From contig LADQ01000060.1 of assembly GCA_000961635.1 (NCBI GenBank), forward strand, positions 1 to 53,861: 53,861 nucleotides of DNA, written 5' to 3'. The notes below the pieces were generated by a model. That model made no database searches. It was given only the letters and a program-made list of their open reading frames with translations, and had not been told where the DNA came from. This stretch comes from Hoeflea sp. BRH_c9 (GTDB lineage: Bacteria > Pseudomonadota > Alphaproteobacteria > Rhizobiales > Rhizobiaceae). The position numbers and the translations under genes are program-made. The first letter of the stretch is position 1. The number at the start of each line of letters is the position of its first letter. This document shows, one piece after another, positions 34,936 to 42,732 of the stretch.

Positions 34936-36279
34936 ATGGACACGACCTTCAATCTCAAGCTTCCCTATATTCTGCCGTCTCAGGCGCAAAAGCACGTGAC
35001 TCACAACGATGCCCTTGATGCATTGGATGCAGTGGTTCAGATCAATGCGCAAAGCCGGAATTTGTCGGAGCCGCCGGCCGGGCCGGTAGAAGGCAGCCGC
35101 TACATCGTCGCCGGTCCGGGCGAGGGAGACTGGAGCGGGCATGACGGCGAGATTGCCCTGGCCGCAGGCAGCCTTTGGTCGTTTCACACCCCGCGCCCGG
35201 GGTGGCTGGCATGGATCGCCGATGAGGCCTTGCTGGCGGTTTTCGACGGCGAACAATGGTCAAGCGCCACCGCTATCGATCTCGGCGCCATTGACATGAT
35301 ATCCGTCAACGCCGCCATTGCGGATGAGACCAACCGGCTGGCGGTCAGCAGCCCGGCCACCTTGCTTGATCACGCAGGACACGGCCATCAGCTCAAGCTG
35401 AACAAAAACTCAAGCTCCGATACGGCAAGCATTGTGCTTCAGAGCAGCTATCTGGGACATGCGGAGCTTGGCCTGGCCGGAGACAATGATTTCCAACTTA
35501 AGGTATCGTCCGACGGATCGACATGGAAGGAAGCGCTGCGCTGCGATGCCGGGTCGAGCAGACTTCTGGCCGGAGGTTTGTGGATAGGCCGTGACCTGAT
35601 GCAAAACGTCCTGCCGGATTCGGGACGGTTCAACGGCGCGGACAATAATATGGTCTTCTCAGGCATCAGCTACGTTCAACCTGGCTATCTTTTGCCAACC
35701 AGTGGCGCGGCGTTTGCGCAGCATGCCAAGTTCATTCACAACAACAATGACTATGGTGGCAGCGCCGGATCCCTTGATGCCCATATCCGTCTGCTGATCG
35801 ACAAGCTGCGCCCGTCCAACGCCCGCAGATACGGCCCCGAGTGGTATGCCCTGAGAATGACACAGGCGGCAACCCCGGCAGTCGAAACTCAGACCATCAA
35901 CGGGCAAACCTACGGCCTGGTTTGCACCAACATGTTCACAGCCATGCCGGTCCGCTATTCGGTCGGCTATTTTCTCAAGGTCAATGCCGGCTCCGTGGCC
36001 GTTCGCGTCAACTCCAGCCTGGTGACCAGGGCATCGATCGACGGCTTGCCGGTCCCGGCGGGCTCCGCTGCAAGCCCTGTCCTCCTCAATGCTTCCGATG
36101 GTTGGAAACATGTGGCGCTTCAGGCCCAGCCCAACGCGTATGGTTACGAATATTCGGCCTTGCAGCTCTTCGCTTCCGGAAGTTCAGAGGTGCTCCTGGC
36201 CATGCCCGTCATCCTGTTCGGTCATGTCGACATAGATCCGCTCCAGGGCGTCTTCATGAACGGTCGCATGTTCGGCTAG
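34936..36279 (+). CDS. DUF2793 domain-containing protein
   Basis: A 447-residue protein from ATG 34936 with GGAAA about 9 bases upstream. The N-terminus (about residues 5-100) carries the DUF2793 signature LPYILPSQAQKHVTHNDALDALDAVVQ, then the FVVAxGAxGxWxGHxGxIA-like stretch written here as YIVAGPGEGDWSGHDGEIA and LLAVFDGEQWSS. DUF2793 is common in rhizobial prophages and gene-transfer-agent-like tails, where it is thought to be a tail-fibre or adaptor domain. The remaining 300 residues look like beta-rich, possibly carbohydrate-binding sequence, with no cysteine-rich or catalytic motif recognised. No other phage gene is nearby. It sits between the initiating transferase and the second heparinase-fold gene, so a surface-glycan role is possible. 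Confidence 0.78.
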   Translation: MDTTFNLKLPYILPSQAQKHVTHNDALDALDAVVQINAQSRNLSEPPAGPVEGSRYIVAGPGEGDWSGHDGEIALAAGSLWSFHTPRPGWLAWIADEALLAVFDGEQWSSATAIDLGAIDMISVNAAIADETNRLAVSSPATLLDHAGHGHQLKLNKNSSSDTASIVLQSSYLGHAELGLAGDNDFQLKVSSDGSTWKEALRCDAGSSRLLAGGLWIGRDLMQNVLPDSGRFNGADNNMVFSGISYVQPGYLLPTSGAAFAQHAKFIHNNNDYGGSAGSLDAHIRLLIDKLRPSNARRYGPEWYALRMTQAATPAVETQTINGQTYGLVCTNMFTAMPVRYSVGYFLKVNAGSVAVRVNSSLVTRASIDGLPVPAGSAASPVLLNASDGWKHVALQAQPNAYGYEYSALQLFASGSSEVLLAMPVILFGHVDIDPLQGVFMNGRMFG

Positions 36280-36452
36280 ACGCGGGCCCTGTCCGTCATG
36301 GGACAACCCGAAGGGTCGCTGTTGCCGACCGGCACCCGGAAACAGGCTGTCGGGGCGTCGCCGCGCTCGCGCGGCGATCGGCTTGCAATTGTCCTGCTTG
36401 TATGTTGCAAGACGCCGACCTGATCATTGCCGCAGCTTTTCGGACCGCACAC

Positions 36453-38111
36453 ATGCTGACTATGCCTGCCAAGATCTTCCGCTTGATAAGAACGGTTGCC
36501 CACCTTAGACCGGGGCAAGTCATCAATCGTCTGACACGGCGGATCCGGCCTGTTTCTGAACTGACCGGCCCGACGCCTGGCCTCCGCCCAGCGGCATTGG
36601 CGTACTCGGCCTGTCGCGGCCGCCCCGCAAGCATGACCGGACCCGCTTCTTTTCGGTTCCTTGACCAGGAAGGATCACTGGAAGTCCCCGGTCAATGGAA
36701 TGCCCCGCGGCAGTCCAAGCTCTGGCTTTACAATCTGCATTATTTCGACGACCTGCTTGCCGAGGGCGCCGGCGAACGGGTCGCCTGGCACAGGTCCCTG
36801 ATCGCCAGATGGATCGCTGACAATCCTCCCCTCAGCGGAAACGGCTGGGAGCCCTACGTTGTGTCCCGCCGTATCGTGAACTGGATCGGGTGGCATCTGG
36901 CCGGCAATCCGCTTGACCGCGAGGCTTTGGCGAGCCTTGCGATGCAGGGCCGGGCGCTCAGCCAGCAGCTCGAGTATCACCTGCTCGGCAACCATCTGTT
37001 CGCCAATGCAAAGGCGCTGGTATTCATAGGCTGCTTTTTCGAGGGGAAGCAGGCCGACTCCTGGCGAGAGACGGGACTGTCCATCCTGGCCAGCCAACTG
37101 GATGAGCAGATACTTGCCGATGGAGGCCACTTCGAACTCAGCCCCATGTATCATGCCCTCACCCTCGAGGACTTATTGGATCTCATTCAGCTGTCGCTGA
37201 TCTATCCCGATGTCCTAGCTGACGTTGCTGCACGCCAGGATTGGAGACGCCGGGCGCAAGCGATGCTGGACTGGCTCGAAACCATGACCCATCCGGACGG
37301 CGAGATTTCCTTTTTCAACGATGCCGCTCTGGGCCAGACCCGCAACCATGCGGAACTCGCGACCTATTTCGCCTTGATGGCGACATCGACTCCGCGCCGG
37401 GCAAGTGCATCGGAATATCTCGCCGAGAGCGGATATGTGCGACTTGAGCGAGGTCAATGGGTCGTGTTGATGGACATGGCTCGAATTGGGCCGTCATATT
37501 TGCCGGGACATGCTCATGCCGATACGCTCTCCTTGGAGATTTCGGTCGGGCGATCGCGGCTGGTGACAAATGGCGGAACCTCCGTCTATGCGACGGGCCC
37601 CGTTCGCGAAGCTGAGCGTGGAACCGCCAGTCACGCCACCTTATGCATTGACGGGGAAAACTCGTCGGAGACCTGGGCAAGCTTCCGGGTCGGGCGGCGG
37701 GCGCAGGTGCTGGATCCGCAAGTATCGCATGGTCCGGACCACGATGTTGCAGAAGCCTCCCACAACGGCTACCGGTATCTCAAAGGCGCTCCTGTCCACC
37801 ATCGCAGGGTCGAGGTGAGCGCCGGCCAGGTCGTGGTCCGCGACCGCTATGAGGCGACAGCCAAACACGAGGTCATCGGGCGCTTTCCCTTGCATCCGTC
37901 GGTCCGCTCAGCGTCGCTGTGCGAGGACGGGTGGGAGATTGTCACGGGCGAGGGCCAAAATGTCCATGTCTCGCTCTCCGGCGCGGTCCAGTCCGGGATT
38001 GAAGATGGGTTTTATGCCGAGTCCTTCGGCGTCAGGTTGCCGCGTCAGGTGCTTACCTGGACGGCCCGGGACAGTCTTTCACTGGATGTGAAACTGGAAT
38101 TCAGTATCTGA
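36453..38111 (+). CDS. Heparinase II/III-fold protein (second copy)
   Basis: About 552 residues from ATG 36453; ATGs at 36402 and 36462 are alternatives and none has a clear ribosome-binding site. The helical toroid domain (about residues 70-340) has WLYNLHYFDDL, EPYVVSRRIVNWI, EYHLLGNHLFANAKAL (Asn-His) and FFNDAALGQTRNH. The C-terminal heparinase domain has LPGHAHADTLSLEI, TNGGTSVYATGP and ERGTASHATLCIDGENSSE. These are the segments that carry the catalytic Asn, His and Tyr residues in this lyase fold. There is no signal peptide. It differs clearly from the protein at 12031-14049 and resembles the alginate-lyase/heparinase proteins found beside WbuB-like transferases. Its TGA stop overlaps the next ATG (TGATG). 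Confidence 0.83.
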   Translation: MLTMPAKIFRLIRTVAHLRPGQVINRLTRRIRPVSELTGPTPGLRPAALAYSACRGRPASMTGPASFRFLDQEGSLEVPGQWNAPRQSKLWLYNLHYFDDLLAEGAGERVAWHRSLIARWIADNPPLSGNGWEPYVVSRRIVNWIGWHLAGNPLDREALASLAMQGRALSQQLEYHLLGNHLFANAKALVFIGCFFEGKQADSWRETGLSILASQLDEQILADGGHFELSPMYHALTLEDLLDLIQLSLIYPDVLADVAARQDWRRRAQAMLDWLETMTHPDGEISFFNDAALGQTRNHAELATYFALMATSTPRRASASEYLAESGYVRLERGQWVVLMDMARIGPSYLPGHAHADTLSLEISVGRSRLVTNGGTSVYATGPVREAERGTASHATLCIDGENSSETWASFRVGRRAQVLDPQVSHGPDHDVAEASHNGYRYLKGAPVHHRRVEVSAGQVVVRDRYEATAKHEVIGRFPLHPSVRSASLCEDGWEIVTGEGQNVHVSLSGAVQSGIEDGFYAESFGVRLPRQVLTWTARDSLSLDVKLEFSI

Positions 38112-39331
38112 TGCGTATCTTGCTTCTTTCCGACAACTATCCTCCCGAATCCAACGCCGGCGCGTTGCGCAGTGCCGCGCATGCGCAGGTGTGGGCGGCA
38201 CGGGGCCATGACGTGACGGTTGTGACCTGCTTTCCCAACTTCCCCGAAGGAAAACTCTTCGCCGGATACCGGCAGCGGCCCTACAGCAAGACGGTGATCA
38301 ATGGCGTTACCGTCATTCGGGTGCCGACCCTCATTTTCCCGAATGCTGGGACCTTCAAGCGCATCATCGATTTTATCAGCTTCATGATGGCCGCAACATT
38401 GGCGGGATGGCTGGTGCGGCGGCCCGATGTGGTGATCGCGACATCGCCGCAATTCTTTGCGGCTGCCGCCGGCTGGATGGTCGCGGCGGTCAGGCGGCGT
38501 CCCTTCGTGTTCGAGTTGAGAGACCTGTGGCCAGACTCCGTCGTCGCCGTCGGCGCTCTTGCAAACAGCCGGCTGCTTGGCCCGATCCGGGCGCTCGAGC
38601 ATTTCCTGTACAGGCGCGCCACCGCAATTGTCTGTGTAACCAATGCGTTTCGCGCCCATCTTGTTGAACACGGTATCGATCCGGCCAAGGTTTCTGTCGT
38701 GCGCAATGGCGCCGACATCACGAAATTTTCGGGAGGCGACGGATCGGCTATACGCGCGGCGCATGGCCTCGAGGGAAAGACGATTGTTTCCTACATAGGG
38801 ACCATCGGCATGGCTCACGGCCTCGGCCTTCTGCTCGATGCGGCGGAGAAGCTGCGCGCGAAATCGCCGGACATAGTGTTCCTGATCCTTGGCACTGGCG
38901 CCGAGCGGGATCAGTTGCGTGATCAGGCCGCCAAGCGCGGGCTCTCCAACATCGTCTTCGTCGACAGGGTGAGCCATGAAGAGGTGATCAACTACTGGCG
39001 CGCAAGCGACATGACCCTCGTGATGCTGCGCGACTCCCCGCTTTTCCGGACGGTGATCCCGTCCAAGATCTTTGAAGCCATGGCAACCGGAACGCCCATC
39101 GTCACCAATGTCAAAGGTGAAATAGAAGAGCTGTTGCGGCCATTGCAGACGGCAGTCTTTGTTGAGCCGGGCAACGCTGATGCCCTTGCGGAAACCATTG
39201 CCGGGCTGTCCGCCAATGAAGAACTGCGGGTCAGGATCTCGGCTGCGGGTGTGCGCCATGCGCCGCTGTTTGACCGGACCGCGCAAGCAACGTTGATGCT
39301 TGAGGAACTCGAGCGCATCGTTGAAGGTTAA
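38111..39331 (+). CDS. WbuB-like glycosyltransferase family 4
   Basis: A 406-residue GT-B enzyme. It has the WbuB-type N-terminus MRILLLSDNYPPESNAGALR, CFPNFPEGKLFAGYR, and the FELRDLWPDSVVAVGAL segment characteristic of this subgroup (compare WbuB, where it transfers FucNAc or a related sugar as second residue). The donor-binding half shows YIGTIGMAHGLGLLLDAAEKL, ILGTGAERDQL and SKIFEAMATGTPIVTN. It is coupled to the heparinase-fold gene upstream by TGATG. Since WbuB-type enzymes usually add the sugar after the initiating residue, it may act directly after the fusion transferase at 33517. The specificity is inferred only. It ends the rightward block; the next gene is convergent. Confidence 0.9.
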   Translation: MRILLLSDNYPPESNAGALRSAAHAQVWAARGHDVTVVTCFPNFPEGKLFAGYRQRPYSKTVINGVTVIRVPTLIFPNAGTFKRIIDFISFMMAATLAGWLVRRPDVVIATSPQFFAAAAGWMVAAVRRRPFVFELRDLWPDSVVAVGALANSRLLGPIRALEHFLYRRATAIVCVTNAFRAHLVEHGIDPAKVSVVRNGADITKFSGGDGSAIRAAHGLEGKTIVSYIGTIGMAHGLGLLLDAAEKLRAKSPDIVFLILGTGAERDQLRDQAAKRGLSNIVFVDRVSHEEVINYWRASDMTLVMLRDSPLFRTVIPSKIFEAMATGTPIVTNVKGEIEELLRPLQTAVFVEPGNADALAETIAGLSANEELRVRISAAGVRHAPLFDRTAQATLMLEELERIVEG

Positions 39332-39481
39332 ACGGATCAGTCTGCTTCCGGTGTGCCGCGGCGTCGTCCGGATCTTCGGATGGAAGATCCCAGCGCGTTT
39401 TCTGGCCGCCCCGGTGGAAGCCGGCGTTTCGTTGGTTGCGCCGCGCCGTGGCGGCCACTTCCTGCTCGCAGGGCCCTGATG

Positions 39482-40318
39482 TCAATCGGCCGGGGAAGGA
39501 GTTTCCGGCTTGGCGCCCCCCTCGGCAGGTTTCGCCGCGCCCCATTCCAGCCGCTTGTAGTCAAATCCGTATTCGAGCGTCGGCTTGACGACCCTGAAAT
39601 AGGGCGAGAGGTCGAAATCCCGCGGCGCAAACAGCGAATGATGGCGGATATGCAGGATCTCCCGGCGGGAATAGTCCGAATCGGCGCGCTGCCGGCCAGG
39701 CGCGCGGGTCACCTCCGGGAGGATCGGGTACTGCACCGACTGAAAGGCCTGGGCGATCATCGAGGAACAGATGGCGCGGGTTGGATCGCCGGAGCCGAAG
39801 GCGATCATACGCCGGCGCCAGCGCACCGGAACCGGCGGCGTGGGAAAGAAATAGCGCAGCATGTCGAAGATGTTCTTCAAATCATAGCGAACGCCGAGCC
39901 GGTCAACCATATAGGTCACGATGATCGCCCGGTCTTCCGGCGTCAGCCCGACCGGGCGGCAGATCCTTGTGTTGAAGCGGGTGTATTTGGACAAGGGCAC
40001 CGCGACGCAGCCTTCGCCCAGATTGACCTCAATGAGTTGCGGGAACTCTTCACCGCTTTCATCCTCCGGCTTGAGCGCTGCACCGACGTACATGCCCGCA
40101 TGGGACCAGGTTGATTGGGTGAGATACTTGATTGCCGTAGAGACTTTTTCGTTTCCCTCGATCAGCAGGATATCTCCCGGCTCGAGCGTTCGTGACAGCG
40201 TTTCGGGGTCGGATGGCGTGTAGGGCTCGTATCCCGGATTGGGCGAATGCAGCCGCCGCGCCAGAAAACGCCCCAGGCGGTCGAGTAAGGTGTCGGACAT
40301 GTCCCTTGCTTCGGTCAT
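39482..40318 (-). CDS. YiiX/YebB-like permuted papain-fold protein (lipid-active NlpC/P60 relative)
   Basis: A 278-residue protein with the permuted NlpC/P60 (YiiX/DUF830) arrangement: the catalytic histidine comes first in STWSHAGMYVG (about residue 72), then LIEVNLGEGCVAVPL, and the cysteine later in RAICSSMIAQAF (about residue 186). A GDILLIEGNEKVSTAIKYLTQS segment precedes the His, as in the family. Members act on amide or ester bonds of lipids or peptides. The N-terminus has no clear signal peptide. Start is ATG 40318; ATG 40300 (MSDTLLDRLG) is possible. It is divergent from mbfA and convergent with the WbuB-like gene. Not evidently part of the glycan pathway. Confidence 0.78.
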   Translation of the reverse strand: MTEARDMSDTLLDRLGRFLARRLHSPNPGYEPYTPSDPETLSRTLEPGDILLIEGNEKVSTAIKYLTQSTWSHAGMYVGAALKPEDESGEEFPQLIEVNLGEGCVAVPLSKYTRFNTRICRPVGLTPEDRAIIVTYMVDRLGVRYDLKNIFDMLRYFFPTPPVPVRWRRRMIAFGSGDPTRAICSSMIAQAFQSVQYPILPEVTRAPGRQRADSDYSRREILHIRHHSLFAPRDFDLSPYFRVVKPTLEYGFDYKRLEWGAAKPAEGGAKPETPSPAD

Positions 40319-40411
40319 GGGTAACAGTTGACCCGAGCGCCCGCCGGGATCAACCCGGCAATCTTCAACTTTCCGTTTTCGTGCCTTGAAAACGCGATCG
40401 CCGCAGAATAG

Positions 40412-40427
40412 TTTAGAATCATTCTAA
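40412..40427. promoter_or_regulatory. Irr-type iron control element upstream of mbfA
   Basis: TTTAGAATCATTCTAA contains the perfect inverted repeat TTAGAA-tca-TTCTAA, the form of the ICE motif bound by Irr in rhizobia. It lies 13 bases before the mbfA start, so it overlaps the promoter or leader, as expected for repression of the exporter under low iron. Motif is seen; Irr binding is inferred. Confidence 0.75.
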
Positions 40428-40440
40428 TTGAGGATTTGCC

Positions 40441-41424
40441 ATGCTGACGCGCATCATCGGTTTCAACCGCCGGCCCTTCGCCTCGCTCAGTGAACAGGAA
40501 ATCCTTGCCCTGGCGATTTCCTCGGAAGAGGATGACGCACGCATCTACCTCGCCTATGCGGATCACCTCAGAGACGATTACCCTCACTCCGCCAAGGTGT
40601 TCGAGGAAATGGCGGCCGAGGAGGATGAACACCGCGCGCTGCTGATCGAACGCCACAAGGCACGGTTTGGAGACCGGATTCCGCTCGTCCGCCGCGAGCA
40701 TGTGCGGGGCTATTATGAGCGCAAGCCGGATTGGCTGGTCAAGAACCAGCCTGTCGACAAGATCCGCCAGACAGCCGAGGACATGGAAGCCCAGGCGCAC
40801 AATTTCTACCTGGCCGCGGCCCGCCGGACCGGGGATGCCGACACACGGAAGCTGCTCGGTGACCTCGCCCTGGCGGAAAAGGCGCATGAATCGCTGGCCC
40901 GCCGCCTGGGCCTCGAACACGCGCCCGAAGACATTCAGGCCGAGGAAGCCGAGACGTCCCGCCGCAAATTCATCCTGACCTATGTCCAGCCGGGTTTGGC
41001 GGGGCTGATGGATGGCTCCGTCTCCACCCTGGCGCCGATTTTCGCCACCGCCTTTGCAACCGGCGACACTTGGACGACTTTTCTGGTCGGGCTGTCGGCG
41101 TCGGTCGGCGCCGGCATTTCGATGGGCTTCACCGAGGCCGCCCATGATGACGGGGTCATCTCCGGCCGCGGCTCTCCGCTCAAGCGCGGCCTGGCGTCGG
41201 GAATCATGACCGCGATAGGCGGGCTTGGCCATGCGCTTCCCTATCTGATCCCCGATTTCACCATCGCCACATCGGTCGCCATTGCGGTGGTCTTTGTCGA
41301 ACTCTGGGCCATTGCCTGGATTCAGAACCATTGGATGGAAACACCCTGGAGCCGGGCCATTTTCCAGGTGGTCCTTGGCGGCGCCCTAGTTTTTGCCGCG
41401 GGCCTTTTGATTGGCAATGCTTGA
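40441..41424 (+). CDS. mbfA: Membrane-bound ferritin MbfA (rubrerythrin-VIT1 fusion), iron exporter
   Basis: A 327-residue protein from ATG 40441, preceded by GAGGA. Residues 1-160 are a ferritin-like domain with iron ligands in AISSEEDDARIYLAYAD, FEEMAAEEDEHRALLIERH (ExxH) and ALAEKAHESLARR. Residues 180-327 are a VIT1/CCC1-type membrane domain starting with TYVQPGLAGLMDGSVSTLAPIF, with about four to five helices. In Bradyrhizobium and Agrobacterium MbfA exports iron and protects against iron and peroxide stress, under control of Irr. The Irr-type inverted repeat directly upstream fits this. It is a typical alphaproteobacterial gene that supports the taxonomic guess. It stands alone between the YiiX-like gene and the ElyC-like gene. 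Confidence 0.95.
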   Translation: MLTRIIGFNRRPFASLSEQEILALAISSEEDDARIYLAYADHLRDDYPHSAKVFEEMAAEEDEHRALLIERHKARFGDRIPLVRREHVRGYYERKPDWLVKNQPVDKIRQTAEDMEAQAHNFYLAAARRTGDADTRKLLGDLALAEKAHESLARRLGLEHAPEDIQAEEAETSRRKFILTYVQPGLAGLMDGSVSTLAPIFATAFATGDTWTTFLVGLSASVGAGISMGFTEAAHDDGVISGRGSPLKRGLASGIMTAIGGLGHALPYLIPDFTIATSVAIAVVFVELWAIAWIQNHWMETPWSRAIFQVVLGGALVFAAGLLIGNA

Positions 41425-41588
41425 ATCGGGAGCCAGCAACGCTGAACGCTCCGCTCCTGCCCTTTTCAACCGGGACCGGGCATCCAGTCTGGGCATCCGG
41501 ATCCGCGCAACGGCATAATGCGTTGGACACGGGCAAAGGAACGCGGCATTCGTAGCTGACCCCGCAAGCGCGCCAATCCGGAGCAGTC

Positions 41589-42395
41589 ATGGACACTCTT
41601 TTCTTTGTGCTTTCGAAAACGCTGTGGATTGCGGTGAAGCCGGAAACACTGTTCGGGCTGTTGCTGCTTGGCGCCATACTGGCGGTCCTTCGCGACCGGC
41701 GGCGTCTCGGACTTGGCATTCTGGTCGCCGGGCTGCTGTTTTTCATCTCGCTCGCCACCGTTCCATTGGGCGATTTTTTCCTGGCGCCCCTGGAGCACCG
41801 TTTTGCCGCGCGCCCGCAGGTGGCAGAGCCGACCTATGTCGTGGTTCTTGGCGGCGCGGAAGCCAATGAACAGTCCGCGGCAACAGGCATGGTCAATGTC
41901 AACGACGCCGGCGAAAGGCTGCTTGCCGCCATTGAGCTCGCGGTTGCCTATCCGCAATCGACATTGATCCTGTCGGGCGGATCCGGCAGCCTGGCCGGAT
42001 CGGCGCAAAGTTCGGCGACACTCATGGCCGAGGCGCTGACCGCGGCCGGGATCAGCGGCGACCGTCTGCTTCTGGAGCACGAATCGCGCAATACCGCCGA
42101 AAATGGCAGGCTGAGCGCCGGGCTGGTTGGCGCGGGAGTCTCGGCTCCGGCGCTTCTGGTAACCAGCGCCTTTCACATGCCGCGCAGTCTCGGCGTGTTT
42201 TGCGCTGCCGGCTGGTCTGACATCACGCCTTTTCCGGTGGATTACCGTACCGGCAATCTTGGCAAGCGGATCGGCTGGAAATTTGCCGCCAACCTCGAAG
42301 ACCTGAACGTGGGCGTGCGCGAGTGGATCGGCCTGATTGCCTATCGCGTGACGGGCCGGACGACTGCGTTGATTCCGCGCCAGTGCGGCAAATGA
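41589..42395 (+). CDS. YdcF/ElyC/SanA-family membrane protein (DUF218)
   Basis: A 268-residue protein with two N-terminal membrane helices (about residues 18-37 and 42-60) and a DUF218 domain (about 78-240): YVVVLGGAEAN, STLILSGGSGSL, LLLEHESRNTAEN and LLVTSAFHMPRSLGVF. The pattern GG, SGG, E-SRNT-EN and H-x-R is the family signature. ElyC in Escherichia coli affects the undecaprenyl carrier and cell-envelope integrity, so a connection to the neighbouring glycan genes is plausible. The exact function of the domain is unknown. It follows mbfA by 164 bases on the same strand, without evidence for co-transcription. Confidence 0.87.
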   Translation: MDTLFFVLSKTLWIAVKPETLFGLLLLGAILAVLRDRRRLGLGILVAGLLFFISLATVPLGDFFLAPLEHRFAARPQVAEPTYVVVLGGAEANEQSAATGMVNVNDAGERLLAAIELAVAYPQSTLILSGGSGSLAGSAQSSATLMAEALTAAGISGDRLLLEHESRNTAENGRLSAGLVGAGVSAPALLVTSAFHMPRSLGVFCAAGWSDITPFPVDYRTGNLGKRIGWKFAANLEDLNVGVREWIGLIAYRVTGRTTALIPRQCGK

Positions 42396-42732
42396 TCGAT
42401 CTCGCCCAGAGTTGCTTTGCGCCAGAGCCAATGGTGCCGCGAAGTACCGCCTCAACACCGCCACATGGCAAGCAATGCGAGTCCCGGCGTATTGACTGAT
42501 GTGTGCGCCCACCTTGCGCGTCACCTTGACGGATCGGCAGGTTGCTTCCCGGTGTTCGCGGTTGAATGACCGTATTGGTGCTGCCGGCGGCTCTCATTTA
42601 CCGCAAACCGTTTACATTGCCAACTGACAGGCAGGCGCGGTGAGTTGCCAAGTGCAGGGGGGTGTGCCATTGAGCGGCTTGCCGAGAACGTGTTTTCGCC
42701 GGTAGAATGAAAAGTGGGAAGAGACGATAAAC
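42396..42732. other. Intergenic region before the FlaA1/CapD-type gene
   Basis: About 340 bases with no supported gene. The last bases carry a GAAGAG ribosome-binding site for the gene at 42733. Promoter elements were not clear enough to call. No repeat, terminator or IS remnant was recognised. Confidence 0.4.

Noticed and set aside
33379-35256. A 625-codon minus-strand frame across the epimerase/transferase fusion.
   Set aside because: It covers a gene with clear SDR and sugar-transferase motifs and a good start; the antisense product has no domain.
35841-36452. N-terminal extension of the second heparinase-fold gene in the open frame from 35841.
   Set aside because: It overlaps the DUF2793 gene, and its residues are arginine/glycine-rich and shadow-like; the protein more likely begins near 36453.
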